From Enterococcus faecalis (GTDB taxonomy: Bacteria > Bacillota > Bacilli > Lactobacillales > Enterococcaceae): 64,000 nt of DNA. This document shows positions 26,815-35,184 of this stretch, piece after piece (position 1 is the first letter of the stretch; the number at the start of each line of letters is the position of its first letter). The position numbers were made by a program, and so were the translations under genes. Below the pieces are notes generated by a model, which was given only the letters and a program-made list of their open reading frames with translations, searched no databases and was not told the origin of the DNA. The stretch spans positions 1,892,001-1,956,000 of the forward strand of contig NZ_CP118962.1 of the NCBI RefSeq assembly GCF_029024925.1. The letters are read 5' to 3'.

Positions 26815-26886
26815 ATCGAAAGTCAAATCAAACGGTGACTAAACCAGAAAGTGTTGTGTAATGTGTCCATTTCTTTGACTTTCGAT
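26815..26886. repeat. 13-bp inverted repeat, candidate packaging or late-control site
   Basis: Perfect arms ATCGAAAGTCAAA (26815-26827) and its complement (26874-26886) separated by 46 bp, immediately next to the previous repeat. Arms too far apart for a simple hairpin terminator; spacing suits two bound protein units. Candidate ArpU target, pac or cos element. Confidence 0.6.
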
Positions 26887-26951
26887 ATTACTATATTAGC
26901 ACTCAAATTCGTATAAAAACCGCCAACTTTCCGCCAAAAAACCGCCAAAAA

Positions 26952-27368
26952 TTATTTATATGCAATTATTTTGCCATTGCGGTAAGCTTCTGCGAATTCA
27001 ATCAAAGCTTCTGATTTCATTCTTTGAATACTTCTTTCAGAATAGCCAACTTCTCTTGCGATTTTATAATTAGAGTAATGGTCCTGCACACAGAAACTGT
27101 AGTGAAGAATTTGACGACTTATTATGCTTAAGGACATCAAAGCTGTTAAAATTGCATCACGTTCTGCTTCAACATCCATCATCTGGATCAACGCATCCTC
27201 TGCTTTGTTCCCATGCTTTATACCTTTGGGCATGTCTGTAATGATTGGTGATCGAACATCTACTAAGGAACGACCAGCTATTCGGTCCAAACGTCTAAAA
27301 TTTTTCAACACGGCTCTCGCATTGGCTCTAGTCTGACTGAAATCAACTTCTTTTAACAATTGAATCAA
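26952..27368 (-). CDS. ArpU-family late transcription regulator
   Basis: 138 residues, TTG start at 27368 with AAAGGAG 9 nt upstream. The C-terminal half has the sigma-like HTH signature: SYCVQDHYSNYKIAREVGYS-type spacing, then ERSIQRMKSEALIEFAEAY. ArpU proteins act late in phage development to turn on packaging, head and lysis genes. It closes the early operon and faces the 460-bp control/tRNA region, consistent with that job. A possible -10 (TATAAC) lies just upstream. Confidence 0.85.
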   Translation of the reverse strand: MIQLLKEVDFSQTRANARAVLKNFRRLDRIAGRSLVDVRSPIITDMPKGIKHGNKAEDALIQMMDVEAERDAILTALMSLSIISRQILHYSFCVQDHYSNYKIAREVGYSERSIQRMKSEALIEFAEAYRNGKIIAYK

Positions 27369-27408
27369 GTTAAATCGCTCCTTTTATGTTATAATATCAA
27401 TGTGGTTG

Positions 27409-27432
27409 GTCGGAGCGATTCCGACTTTTTTT
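27409..27432 (+). terminator. terminator-like hairpin, plus-strand orientation
   Basis: GTCGGA/TCCGAC stem with 5-nt loop followed by TTTTTTT on the plus strand, although no plus-strand gene is evident nearby. It may shield the early operon from antisense transcription, or act as a hairpin in the ArpU leader. Confidence 0.45.
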
Positions 27433-27520
27433 ATTTTTTAGAATTTTGAGTGCCGTTTGCAATCGCCTTTTCTTGCAAGCGACGCTTTTTCTTTTTAATT
27501 TTTGATTTTTTCTTACCCAT
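27431..27520 (-). CDS. lysine-rich micro-protein, 29 aa
   Basis: ATG at 27520 preceded by GGAGGTG at ideal spacing and overlapping the upstream stop by 8 bp. Encodes MGKKKSKIKKKKRRLQEKA and ten more residues. Extremely basic; likely nucleic-acid binding. The strong ribosome site argues it is translated. Confidence 0.6.
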   Translation of the reverse strand: MGKKKSKIKKKKRRLQEKAIANGTQNSKK

Positions 27521-27713
27521 GTTGCACCTCCAGTGTAATTGGTCTGCCATACTTTAAAATTTTCCAAGAGCCAGCATCATGTGACATTGATTGGCCAATT
27601 TCATAGTGATGCTTATCAAGTTCAGCTTCTATTTTTGAAAGATATGGCTCTGAATACTCAACGTACACTCCATCAACTTGCCTTCCTAAGATATAAACTT
27701 CTGGATAACTCAT
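27513..27713 (-). CDS. small phage protein, 66 aa
   Basis: Start at 27713 (MSYPEVYILGRQVDGVYVEY), whose ATG overlaps the upstream TGA (ATGA). No domain recognised. Part of the string of coupled small early genes. Confidence 0.65.
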   Translation of the reverse strand: MSYPEVYILGRQVDGVYVEYSEPYLSKIEAELDKHHYEIGQSMSHDAGSWKILKYGRPITLEVQHG

Positions 27714-27895
27714 ACACTTGAACCCCCTAAATATAGCCCTAACCCCAAAATAAACGAGCATGAAAGGAAATAAACGAGGTCACTGCTTGTTATGTCATTG
27801 CTATACACGAAATAACTCACGGCTGCTTTTGCTACAAGAATCATTATTGCAATGCCACTAACTTTATTTATTACTCTTTTCCAATTGCGTTTCAT
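27710..27895 (-). CDS. small two-helix membrane protein, 61 aa
   Basis: Residues ~12-32 and ~39-58 are hydrophobic, with a basic N-terminus (MKRNWKRVINK) and a Gly-rich end. Unknown function; an early-expressed membrane protein could affect superinfection. Confidence 0.65.
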   Translation of the reverse strand: MKRNWKRVINKVSGIAIMILVAKAAVSYFVYSNDITSSDLVYFLSCSFILGLGLYLGGSSV

Positions 27896-28078
27896 TTATT
27901 CACCATCTTTCCACAGCACGGACATACTTTCGTTTAGTATTGCTTCTGTTAGTCCCAATTCCTTGCTGTATCCAATTAAAGCAGCAGCTAACGTGAAGAC
28001 AATTTCATTATCATCCATTCCTGTAGCATTTATACCGATTTCGTTTTCACCAGTTTTTGTTAATAAGAGTTGTTCCAT
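27896..28078 (-). CDS. small acidic phage protein, 60 aa
   Basis: MEQLLLTKTGENEIGINATG at the start, acidic and helical C-terminal part. AGGAGGT precedes the ATG and the gene abuts the nuclease-like gene. Resembles small early proteins seen in many Lactobacillales phages; role unknown. Confidence 0.65.
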   Translation of the reverse strand: MEQLLLTKTGENEIGINATGMDDNEIVFTLAAALIGYSKELGLTEAILNESMSVLWKDGE

Positions 28079-28564
28079 TTATTTGACCTCCTCACTTAAT
28101 CCCCAAAAAGGATTTACCTTGTAAAATTTCTCAACTTCTCGATTCAAAGATCGCACCATACTTTCTAAAACTGTTGCTCGCGTTCCTAATGTGACATTTT
28201 GCTTTTTCGCTTTTTTGACACTTGTAATGCCTAAGTTGTGTCTTAATTCAGAAAAAATTAGTATTCCCTGATTACTATATTTCCATTTTAAATCTGGATT
28301 GGCTTGAATCTTTTCCCATAATTCGTTAGTGACAACTAAATAGTTATAATCACCTAAAAACGTTTGTTTTGCGGAACTTTTTAAGTCTGCCAACGTTACT
28401 TTTATTTCATAACATCTAATAGTGTTGTCAGTAGAATAAGTCATAAAGTCGACTCTTTCCTTGCCAAACCAGCCAATGGTTACCTCAAAACAGCCGAATA
28501 CTCCCATTTTGTTGGTATAGTGCCACAAGCATTTCTCAGCTTGTCTGGTTAAATCAGTTTTCAT
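28079..28564 (-). CDS. PD-(D/E)XK-type nuclease-like protein
   Basis: 161 residues. The core reads GWFGKERVDFMTY then CYEIKVTLADLKSS, i.e. an acid in ERVDF followed after a strand by E-x-K, the restriction-endonuclease-fold active site. A conserved K/Q-rich helix follows (SAKQTFLGDYNYLVV). Proteins of this kind are found among early phage genes; substrate unknown (replication intermediates or host DNA possible). Confidence 0.65.
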   Translation of the reverse strand: MKTDLTRQAEKCLWHYTNKMGVFGCFEVTIGWFGKERVDFMTYSTDNTIRCYEIKVTLADLKSSAKQTFLGDYNYLVVTNELWEKIQANPDLKWKYSNQGILIFSELRHNLGITSVKKAKKQNVTLGTRATVLESMVRSLNREVEKFYKVNPFWGLSEEVK

Positions 28565-28577
28565 TAGTTACCCACTT

Positions 28578-29183
28578 TCACTTAATTCCTAAGACGACAT
28601 AACCATCTTGTTGGGCATAATCTGTAATGTACGTTATTTCTGAGACATGGACATCACCTGTATATTGTCCCTCTTGATATTCGTTTAAGCGTAAGATATC
28701 ACCTTTTTTATAGTTACGGTCATTTTTACGGATTTCAAAACGTTTATTCCCTGAAACAACCGCTTCAAAGTATTCTGGTAAAATTTTAAGCTCGTGAATG
28801 GTTGGCTCTTTCTCGACTTCGTAGCCATACCTCATAGCGTCGCACAACGTAAACTGTATATCTGCACTATTACTCAACCAATCATAAAATTCTCCGCTGT
28901 AATCCCATTTTTCAGCAACAAACCCATCTGAATCAGTTGCGTACTCAACGCTTAAAAAGAGATCAATTATATCAGTGGAATACTTATGTTTATCAAGCCA
29001 TTCCGCAACAAACTTCGGTACCACGACTTTTTCTGGTTCGTCTATCTGTTTTGCTAAGCCAATCGCGTTGTTATATGCGTCTTTTTTACCTCGCGAAAAA
29101 TCAGTATAATCACTAATTTCTGCGTTGCGATTTATATTTGCTCTAATTTCTTCTAACGTTTCAATAAATTCTTGTTTATTCAT
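28578..29183 (-). CDS. DUF1642-like / DUF3850 (ASCH-like) fusion
   Basis: 201 residues. The N-terminal ~130 residues resemble DUF1642 (FIETLEEIRANINRNAEI, then PKFVAEWLDKHK). From ~133 the motif HELKILPEYFEAVVSGNKRF and EIRKNDRNYKKGDILRLNEY mark a DUF3850 ASCH/PUA-like domain expected to bind RNA or modified nucleic acid. Joining two domains that often occur separately is notable. Early operon. Confidence 0.72.
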   Translation of the reverse strand: MNKQEFIETLEEIRANINRNAEISDYTDFSRGKKDAYNNAIGLAKQIDEPEKVVVPKFVAEWLDKHKYSTDIIDLFLSVEYATDSDGFVAEKWDYSGEFYDWLSNSADIQFTLCDAMRYGYEVEKEPTIHELKILPEYFEAVVSGNKRFEIRKNDRNYKKGDILRLNEYQEGQYTGDVHVSEITYITDYAQQDGYVVLGIK

Positions 29184-29343
29184 CGCTAATCCCCCTTGAA
29201 ACTGTTAAAACAGTAGACAGATGTCCGTTATTACGCAAATATTTCAATAAGTCATCAATATCAGATACATCTTCATCTTCTCCGTAATAGATGCTTTCAA
29301 TTATTACAGCTAAATCTATATAGCTTATTTTTAATCGTTTCAT
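29176..29343 (-). CDS. small acidic phage protein, 55 aa
   Basis: ATG at 29343 overlaps the YopX stop (ATGA); the stop overlaps the next start by 8 bp. Encodes MKRLKISYIDLAVIIESIYY and an Asp/Glu-rich middle, 55 residues. No family known, but the perfect fit between neighbours supports coding. Confidence 0.65.
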   Translation of the reverse strand: MKRLKISYIDLAVIIESIYYGEDEDVSDIDDLLKYLRNNGHLSTVLTVSRGISDE

Positions 29344-29750
29344 TCTGTTCTCTCCAATAGTTTTAAGTTATCCCATACATTTCCGATGACTAATAGTTCA
29401 AAAAGTGGATATGTCTTATTTGGATCTCCTGAAAATGCCCCTAAAAAAGAGTCATAGTAATCTACACCCTCACTTTTAAACACGAATGAACAGTCTTCCC
29501 AAATAACATCAGTGATGTATTCTGAAATACCTTCATTTGTTACTTCTATTATTTTCAAAATATCACCCTCAAAAATTTCAACGCCGTTCTTGTCTTTCAA
29601 CCCTGTTGATTGTCCGACTGTTTCCTTATCAATCAGATAAACCGAATTTTCATCTGATTCATTTACGATGGCATACTGGCCAAACATAAAAGTTAGAAGT
29701 CCAATATGCCAGTTACCTCTTTGATCTCTTGCTCTAAATTTTGGGATCAT
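29340..29750 (-). CDS. YopX family protein
   Basis: 136 residues with the YopX pattern: KFRARDQRGNWHIGLL near the start, STGLKDKNGVEIFEGDILKI in the middle and VIGNVWDN near the end. Widespread in Firmicutes phages and SPbeta; function unknown. Confidence 0.88.
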   Translation of the reverse strand: MIPKFRARDQRGNWHIGLLTFMFGQYAIVNESDENSVYLIDKETVGQSTGLKDKNGVEIFEGDILKIIEVTNEGISEYITDVIWEDCSFVFKSEGVDYYDSFLGAFSGDPNKTYPLFELLVIGNVWDNLKLLERTE

Positions 29751-29770
29751 CTTCTTTACTCTCTTTCCGC

Positions 29771-30100
29771 TTAAAAATATAAATTTATATGTTCAAAGAC
29801 ATCTCTTTTTTTACTAGTGGTGTAGTTGTCAAAACGAACGAACAGCTCTTTCTTTACATTATTTGTTAAAAACCTGACAGAATATCCATACTTAATTCTG
29901 CTTATTTCAATGGCATCTCTGCATATTTTTCTCAGCTCATTTTTCGATAGTTTAACTCTAAAACCTAGCACTATGTCAGTAACACCATTCACGGTCTCTG
30001 TCTTAGCGGACCAATCGTCATTACAATAATGCCCATAAAATTGCCAAAGTTTATCATTATCTAACTCAAGCAAATTTATTTGCTCATTCATCTTATTCAC
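29771..30100 (-). CDS. hypothetical early phage protein, 109 aa
   Basis: MNKMNEQINLLELDNDKLWQ at the start, mixed alpha/beta, basic C-terminal half. Overlaps the methyltransferase gene by 8 bp. No domain recognised. Confidence 0.6.
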   Translation of the reverse strand: MNKMNEQINLLELDNDKLWQFYGHYCNDDWSAKTETVNGVTDIVLGFRVKLSKNELRKICRDAIEISRIKYGYSVRFLTNNVKKELFVRFDNYTTSKKRDVFEHINLYF

Positions 30101-30557
30101 CCGCTTTCATAAATACTAACCAATGTGTTTTTGCTCTTTTATTGCCGTACAATGGCTCACAATCAATTGTGCTTAATATTTCAGATAACTTGATTTGTTC
30201 CTCGTTCCATTTAAAAACTAACGTCCCATTGGGCTTCAAAACCCTCATACACTCATGAAAACCTTTTTGTATATCTTCTTTCCAAGTTTTCTCGTTTAGC
30301 TTGCCATATTTTTTAGCCAACCAGCTGTTATTACCACACCTCAATAAATGCGGAGGATCAAATACAACATGATAAAACGAGTTATCTTCAAAAGGCATCT
30401 TTCTAAAATCTGCAACTAGATTAGGATTAACATCGATAACATGCCCACTGTCTAATTTTTCGTAATGTTCTCTGTTGTCCATAAACAAAACTTGTTCGTT
30501 TTGCTTATCAAACCAAAACATTCTGCTACCACAGCAAGCATCAAGTATTCTTTTCAT
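30093..30557 (-). CDS. SAM-dependent DNA methyltransferase-like protein
   Basis: 154 residues. Motif I-like LDACCGSRMFW opens the protein, followed by the acidic strand VLFMDNRE, and the catalytic-type FDPPHLLRCG (DPPY/W-like) near residue 66; later ECMRVLKPNGTLVFKWNE is the usual class I strand 5. Probably an amino-group adenine methyltransferase lacking a large target domain; could protect phage DNA along with Mom. Orphan: no cognate endonuclease beside it except the PD-(D/E)XK-like protein four genes downstream. Confidence 0.78.
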   Translation of the reverse strand: MKRILDACCGSRMFWFDKQNEQVLFMDNREHYEKLDSGHVIDVNPNLVADFRKMPFEDNSFYHVVFDPPHLLRCGNNSWLAKKYGKLNEKTWKEDIQKGFHECMRVLKPNGTLVFKWNEEQIKLSEILSTIDCEPLYGNKRAKTHWLVFMKAGE

Positions 30558-30613
30558 AATTTCAAAGGAGAAAAAGCTTTTTAATGCGGCCGCAAATCTC
30601 CGCTCCTTTCTGA

Positions 30614-30841
30614 TTATTTAACTAATACATAAAATCCATTTTTCTTTGCAACGTCTCCTCGAATTCCCAAATGGCCTTCCAACTCTTCAAAGGTCCTTTT
30701 TGTAATTTTAGAAAGTTGCGTGTCATACCCCAAATTTCTAAGTGTCACGTATTCATCTGGTGTTAATTGGTCTAAATCTATTGCCACAATTGGTGGAAAC
30801 CGTTCAGCAGACGGTTTAAATGTCACACTAGTTAATTTCAT
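30614..30841 (-). CDS. hypothetical small phage protein, 75 aa
   Basis: MKLTSVTFKPSAERFPPIVA at the start with RBS GAGGT. No family recognised. The next ~130 bp upstream are AT-rich and empty of genes. Confidence 0.6.
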   Translation of the reverse strand: MKLTSVTFKPSAERFPPIVAIDLDQLTPDEYVTLRNLGYDTQLSKITKRTFEELEGHLGIRGDVAKKNGFYVLVK

Positions 30842-30968
30842 ATTTTTTTACCTCACAATTTTACCGCTTTATTTTTCGATTTAAGGCGTTTTAAATCATT
30901 TATGATTAATTACCCTAAACTAATTATTGAATTTAACTGTCGTTAAATTACGCCGTAAAAACAACAAA

Positions 30969-31493
30969 TTATTTCTTATTCATCCACGACTGATTACTTT
31001 TTGTTTTCTTCTTAGTTTTTTCTTGAAATGATTCTTCTTTCGCTTTTTCACGTAATTGTTTTGGCTTTTCTGGTGGAATTACAACGTTTACGACCTTTCC
31101 ACCTGCCACTTCTGCAGCAAGATTCGCTAATTCATCGTCTGTAAAATGCATCGCCTGCTTAATTTGATTAGTGATATTACCCTCTTTATCAAGATACCCA
31201 CTACATTTCACTACTTTTACTTTTTCCACGTAATCACCTACTCTTTTTTTAATGTACTGCTTCATTTTTCGTATACCCTTACCTCTATCTTGTCCTTTGC
31301 GAACAACCCAAGTGCCTGAGATAGCGAAATAATCAATAACCCCTAACGGTGAGTGAATCGCAAACTGGTGACTTGCTTCATAAAATTCGAAAGGATAACC
31401 AAGTTCAAAAATATTCTTCATTACCTCTGTACTCATAAATAAGACATGAGCTTTTCTTTTGTTTTTTAATTCTTGTGTTGGGTACTTTGTCAT
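30969..31493 (-). CDS. hypothetical protein linked to replication gene
   Basis: 174 residues; FMSTEVMKNIFELGYPFEFY and ATHQFAIHS-type core, Lys/Glu-rich C-terminal 45 residues. It starts directly after the replisome organiser stop codons. No domain recognised; a partner in replication is inferred from adjacency. Confidence 0.6.
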   Translation of the reverse strand: MTKYPTQELKNKRKAHVLFMSTEVMKNIFELGYPFEFYEASHQFAIHSPLGVIDYFAISGTWVVRKGQDRGKGIRKMKQYIKKRVGDYVEKVKVVKCSGYLDKEGNITNQIKQAMHFTDDELANLAAEVAGGKVVNVVIPPEKPKQLREKAKEESFQEKTKKKTKSNQSWMNKK

Positions 31494-31496
31494 TCA

Positions 31497-32453
31497 CTAT
31501 TTCCCCTCCATGTACTCTTTTATTTGTCTATCAAGTTCCAATTGTTCTTCTGGCGATAGCTTTTCTTCTTGCTGTTTATTTGGTTCTTTTGCCCATTCTG
31601 GTAAATTTTCAGTCCTAACATTTTGACGTTGGTAAGTCGTTCGTTGTTGGCCACGTTCTTTTTCATTCTTGATTTCAAATTTTAGTTTTTCAAACTGCGT
31701 TCTTAGCTTAGAAGCACTTCTAATGTTTCCAAACCAAAATGAATTTGTCGGTAACCAATCAAGAACATAGTCAATTGCTGCAATAGTTTGTTGATCTCGT
31801 TCTTCGATTAATCTGAAAACATCTGCCCATTTTTCAATCTTCACTTTTTTCATTTCACTTGGAAAATCATTGATTAAATTATTTTGTAATTTTTGAGCAA
31901 GACGTAAATGTTCGTCAGAATATTTACAAGGAGGTTTCTTTGACTCTTCTTTATTATCTTTATCTATTTCTTTATCTATTTCTTTATCTATATCTTTATC
32001 TGTTCCGTTACTCAGCGTTACATCAGCGTTACGTGTAACGTTACTAGTAACGTTACTTAATGACAGTTGCTTTTGTTTTTCTCGGTATTTCGCTTGTCTA
32101 ATGCGATTTTGCTCTTTGACTTTTTCCATACCATCAATGGCCTGGTATTCTTCCCAATTCTTAATGAAAATTACATCTTCATAGGTTGTTACCATGCTGT
32201 ATTTTTCTAAAGTTAAAATGGCAAATTTTACAAACTCAACTGTGAAATCAAAATCAGCTGCTAAATCTTCATCTGAATAGGGCAAAGTATCAGTTAAAAA
32301 CAATCCGCCTTTTTGGTTGCTTTCACCAGCACGAGCTAGTAAAAATACCCAAAACAAAATTACTCGATCGCCATCTGGCAATTTGCGTATTCGTTTGATT
32401 TTCTTATTATCAGGTAAACTAGTACTTAATTTTATCCAGCTAATTTCAGCCAC
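31497..32453 (-). CDS. phage replisome organiser
   Basis: 318 residues, GTG start at 32453 with AGGAGG. N-terminal ~125 residues match the phage replisome organiser N-terminal (winged-helix) domain (SWIKLSTSLPDNKKIKRIRK, then FLTDTLPYSDEDLAADF). The middle has a low-complexity stretch of Asp-Lys-Glu-Ile repeats (DKEIDKEIDKEIDKD), and the C-terminal half resembles DnaD/DnaT-like domains. Binds the phage origin, which may lie within this gene; an AT-rich repetitive part spans ~31950-32050. Confidence 0.8.
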   Translation of the reverse strand: MAEISWIKLSTSLPDNKKIKRIRKLPDGDRVILFWVFLLARAGESNQKGGLFLTDTLPYSDEDLAADFDFTVEFVKFAILTLEKYSMVTTYEDVIFIKNWEEYQAIDGMEKVKEQNRIRQAKYREKQKQLSLSNVTSNVTRNADVTLSNGTDKDIDKEIDKEIDKDNKEESKKPPCKYSDEHLRLAQKLQNNLINDFPSEMKKVKIEKWADVFRLIEERDQQTIAAIDYVLDWLPTNSFWFGNIRSASKLRTQFEKLKFEIKNEKERGQQRTTYQRQNVRTENLPEWAKEPNKQQEEKLSPEEQLELDRQIKEYMEGK

Positions 32454-32457
32454 TTAT

Positions 32458-33138
32458 CTAGCCTCCTATGTGTAATTTTTTGATAGTTTCTTGGTTCAAT
32501 TTGATACCTTTAACATGATATTTTTTCTTAAATGCTGTAATACCAATGTTATGTTTTTCGGTGTGATGGCATCGACACAAACCAGCGTAAGTGTATTCTG
32601 TATGGTCTACGCTTTTTCTTTTGCGACGACCTAGAGCTTTATCGAAATGGTCAATATCTGCACCAGTTTTTCCACATATGCAACAAACTCGTTTAGTGAT
32701 ACATTTGTAAAAGTAATACTCTTGATTTGCTGGCAAAATGTCATAGCCTTTTCTAAATGGAATGTTATTTTCAAAGATGAAATTTAAAATAATGTTCGCT
32801 AAAATTGTTGCGTCGTCCATTGTGTTTTCTGAATCGTTCCTGAGGCTAATTTCATAGCCCTGGAGCGCTTCAAAACGGAGATAGAACATTTCCTTTAACA
32901 CTTCCGTTTCTTGCCCTGTGAAAGAGAATATATCCTCTAGCATTGCAAAGATAAATCGACGTTGGGCAACACTAAATTTTCTCGGATCAATAAATCTTAT
33001 TTCAACTTCTCTTGGCCCTGTATAATCAAAATACATGGTTTTTAATCGTTCAATATTTATTGCTTCGTTTATTACTGCTGTTATTGAGTTGTTTTTCAAA
33101 CTCTTAATAACAGCAGAATAAACATTGTTTAGGTTCAT
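32458..33138 (-). CDS. HNH-type nuclease (DUF968-like)
   Basis: 226 residues. Zinc/HNH signature in the C-terminal third: CCICGKTGADIDHFD, then CRCHHTEKHNIG. The N-terminal ~110 residues are a DNA-mimic/RecA-partner-like helical region often seen in putative HNHc phage recombination nucleases. Overlaps the upstream gene (ATGA). Probably acts with the ERF protein in recombination. Confidence 0.8.
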   Translation of the reverse strand: MNLNNVYSAVIKSLKNNSITAVINEAINIERLKTMYFDYTGPREVEIRFIDPRKFSVAQRRFIFAMLEDIFSFTGQETEVLKEMFYLRFEALQGYEISLRNDSENTMDDATILANIILNFIFENNIPFRKGYDILPANQEYYFYKCITKRVCCICGKTGADIDHFDKALGRRKRKSVDHTEYTYAGLCRCHHTEKHNIGITAFKKKYHVKGIKLNQETIKKLHIGG

Positions 33139-34058
33139 TCAATCACTTCCACTTGAATCCCGTTATTAATAATAAAATTGTTTAGAGCAACTAACTTTTG
33201 ATGTTCTGCTGTTAGTCTTAACGTAACTGTTTTCTCTTGTTGTTTTTTGCAGGTTTTTGGCGCTTCTTCTGTGATGATTTCGCCTGTAGCAGTGTCAACT
33301 GTTTTATTGTTGATTGTTTCAGTTTTCAAAGCAGCAATGGCTTCGTCGTGTTCTTTTTTTGCTCTTTCACGTTCTTCTTGTTCTTTTTTTAAAGCAACGG
33401 CGGAATCAATTTCTTTTATCAGCTCTGGTGCAGTAGACCCTTTATCAATTAATGCGACCCAAGAAAACGAGTCAAGGCCAACTGCCTTAGCATAATTTTC
33501 AACAATGAGCTTATCGTTTTTTATACGTTCTTTTTCAGATGCAACTGCTACCATCGATGCCGCTATTTCCTCAATAGTTTTCTTATTTGGTTCACCTTTA
33601 ACTGTGAAAGCTGTTTTATTAGTCCACGAACTAGGAATTTCAATTTCGTCAATGGATACATTGTAGTTTTCAGACATTTCAGCAATCACTTTTTGAAGCT
33701 TTTTGCTTCGTTTCTGCTTCTCTGCTTCTTCGTATGATTTGATGCTTTCGTTAATTTCTGAACTAACTTCACTTATTTTTTCAGTATATTTTTTTATTTT
33801 TTCCTCAAAATCTTTTAACGGCTTATCATATTGATTTTTAACTTCTTTACGTTGATCATCTAGCAACGTTACAACTTTATTTAAGTCTGCTCTTGCTTTT
33901 TTAGCTTCAGGAATGTTTTCATCTGTGAAAATCATTGTTGAATAGTGCTTAACTGCGCTCTCAACCATCTCAGCCAACTGTGCTTCATTTTGGATAGTGA
34001 TTTTACTAGCTTTAAAATCAACATTAAACTGCAATTCTGTTGTTAATTCGTTTGTCAT
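33135..34058 (-). CDS. DUF1351 family recombination-associated protein
   Basis: 307 residues from MTNELTTELQFNVDFKASKI; the ATG shares one base with the ERF stop codon (TAATG), so the longer upstream start is rejected. Long coiled coil (~50-120). DUF1351 proteins neighbour ERF/RecT annealing proteins in many phages. Confidence 0.82.
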   Translation of the reverse strand: MTNELTTELQFNVDFKASKITIQNEAQLAEMVESAVKHYSTMIFTDENIPEAKKARADLNKVVTLLDDQRKEVKNQYDKPLKDFEEKIKKYTEKISEVSSEINESIKSYEEAEKQKRSKKLQKVIAEMSENYNVSIDEIEIPSSWTNKTAFTVKGEPNKKTIEEIAASMVAVASEKERIKNDKLIVENYAKAVGLDSFSWVALIDKGSTAPELIKEIDSAVALKKEQEERERAKKEHDEAIAALKTETINNKTVDTATGEIITEEAPKTCKKQQEKTVTLRLTAEHQKLVALNNFIINNGIQVEVIE

Positions 34059-34735
34059 TAGCTTTGCCCCCATGTAATGTTTTCTTCTGGTTGTGGCTGG
34101 AATTGTTGTATCCATTGTTTCAGAACTTCAACAGCTTTATTGAACATACTAGACGGCATGTTTTCATTGACATCAACATTCAATTCTTTACTTAGTTCAT
34201 TCCGCACATAGTCAAGTTCAGAATTCGATAACTCAGAAAGTTGTCTGATATGATCGTTTAACGTGGCTAACTGTTTACCGCTAATCAAATTAACTTTCGA
34301 TGTATCATTGTTCTTTTCAGCTGCCGTTTGGCCATCGTCGTCTTTATCTGCTGCAATTCCAAACGCTGCCGAAAGCGAGTAACGTCTTGCATATGTCGTT
34401 AAACTTCCTAATCCTTGAGGATTTGTCCCGCTGTTTGGAAATTCAAAAGGTCCATGAACTATATATTGACCACTAACATGAGTAATAATTGTTGTGACTT
34501 TTAAAGCATTATTCTCATTGACGACATTTTGTTGGAAATCAATTCCGCTTTCTGATTCTTGTGCAGCTTTTCTAATTGCTTCTTCAATCGCTTTTAGAGT
34601 TGCATATTGGAAATTCATTGGACCTTTTTTCGTTGTATAGGCAACTTCTGCGTCAAATCTTGGTTGAATTAATTTGCTTTTTAGCTTATACATCCCATCA
34701 AACAATTCTTTTAAATTTTCGCTGTTCTCGTTCAT
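34058..34735 (-). CDS. erf: ERF family single-strand annealing protein
   Basis: 225 residues. Typical ERF core: YKLKSKLIQPRFDAEVAYTT, then NFQYATLKAIEEAIRKAA and GLGSLTTYARRYSLSAAFGI, followed by an acidic AADKDDDGQTAAEK tail. Catalyses strand annealing in phage recombination and genome circularisation. No separate SSB gene was found nearby. Confidence 0.9.
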   Translation of the reverse strand: MNENSENLKELFDGMYKLKSKLIQPRFDAEVAYTTKKGPMNFQYATLKAIEEAIRKAAQESESGIDFQQNVVNENNALKVTTIITHVSGQYIVHGPFEFPNSGTNPQGLGSLTTYARRYSLSAAFGIAADKDDDGQTAAEKNNDTSKVNLISGKQLATLNDHIRQLSELSNSELDYVRNELSKELNVDVNENMPSSMFNKAVEVLKQWIQQFQPQPEENITWGQS

Positions 34736-34972
34736 TTATTCCCCTTCTTTCAGTAATGAAATAACTTTTTGAAGTCCTTCGATTAATTCAACTTGATTAA
34801 AATAAGCACTTTCATCTAAACTCTCGAATACTGTTCTAACTTCTTCATCTTCGCTATCTTGGTAAACAGCAACATGATTATTAATAGCATCCTTTTCAAA
34901 AATCAGTGATCCATAAGGTGAATGATTATCAATTAAGACAATTCTTTGCATTGAATCCACTTCCACTCTCAT
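34736..34972 (-). CDS. hypothetical early protein, 78 aa
   Basis: Start at 34972 has AGGAG 9 nt upstream. Acidic (YQDSEDEEVRTVFESLDES). Directly upstream of ERF; unknown role. Confidence 0.62.
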   Translation of the reverse strand: MRVEVDSMQRIVLIDNHSPYGSLIFEKDAINNHVAVYQDSEDEEVRTVFESLDESAYFNQVELIEGLQKVISLLKEGE

Positions 34973-35028
34973 GCTATAATTCTCCTATCAATTAATTTTG
35001 TTTGTGACTTTTTGCTTGCCGGCGGAAG

Positions 35029-35184
35029 TCACTTTTTTGTTTCTTGGATAAATAACGCTTCTGGAAATACAGCCTTATTTATCGCAGTGTCTGGATATTT
35101 TTCTTTAAGCTTTTGAAATACCAGGGCTTTCGTATCCTCAACCACGTAAATTTTCAAACTATCTTTTCCTACTGCTTTAAACAT
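35029..35184 (-). CDS. small phage protein, 51 aa
   Basis: Encodes MFKAVGKDSLKIYVVEDTKA and 31 more residues; overlaps the preceding small frame by 16 bp. No family recognised; coding inferred from the tiling of small frames in this gap. Confidence 0.5.
   Translation of the reverse strand: MFKAVGKDSLKIYVVEDTKALVFQKLKEKYPDTAINKAVFPEALFIQETKK

Noticed and set aside
31950..32050. Repeated TTTATC units considered as origin iterons or a CRISPR-like array
   Set aside because: They encode the Asp-Lys-Glu-Ile stretch of the replisome organiser; too short and unspaced for CRISPR. An origin here is possible but not supported separately.
34059..34115. Upstream start for the DUF1351 gene
   Set aside because: It lies inside ERF coding sequence; the downstream ATG shares a base with the ERF stop, a typical coupling.
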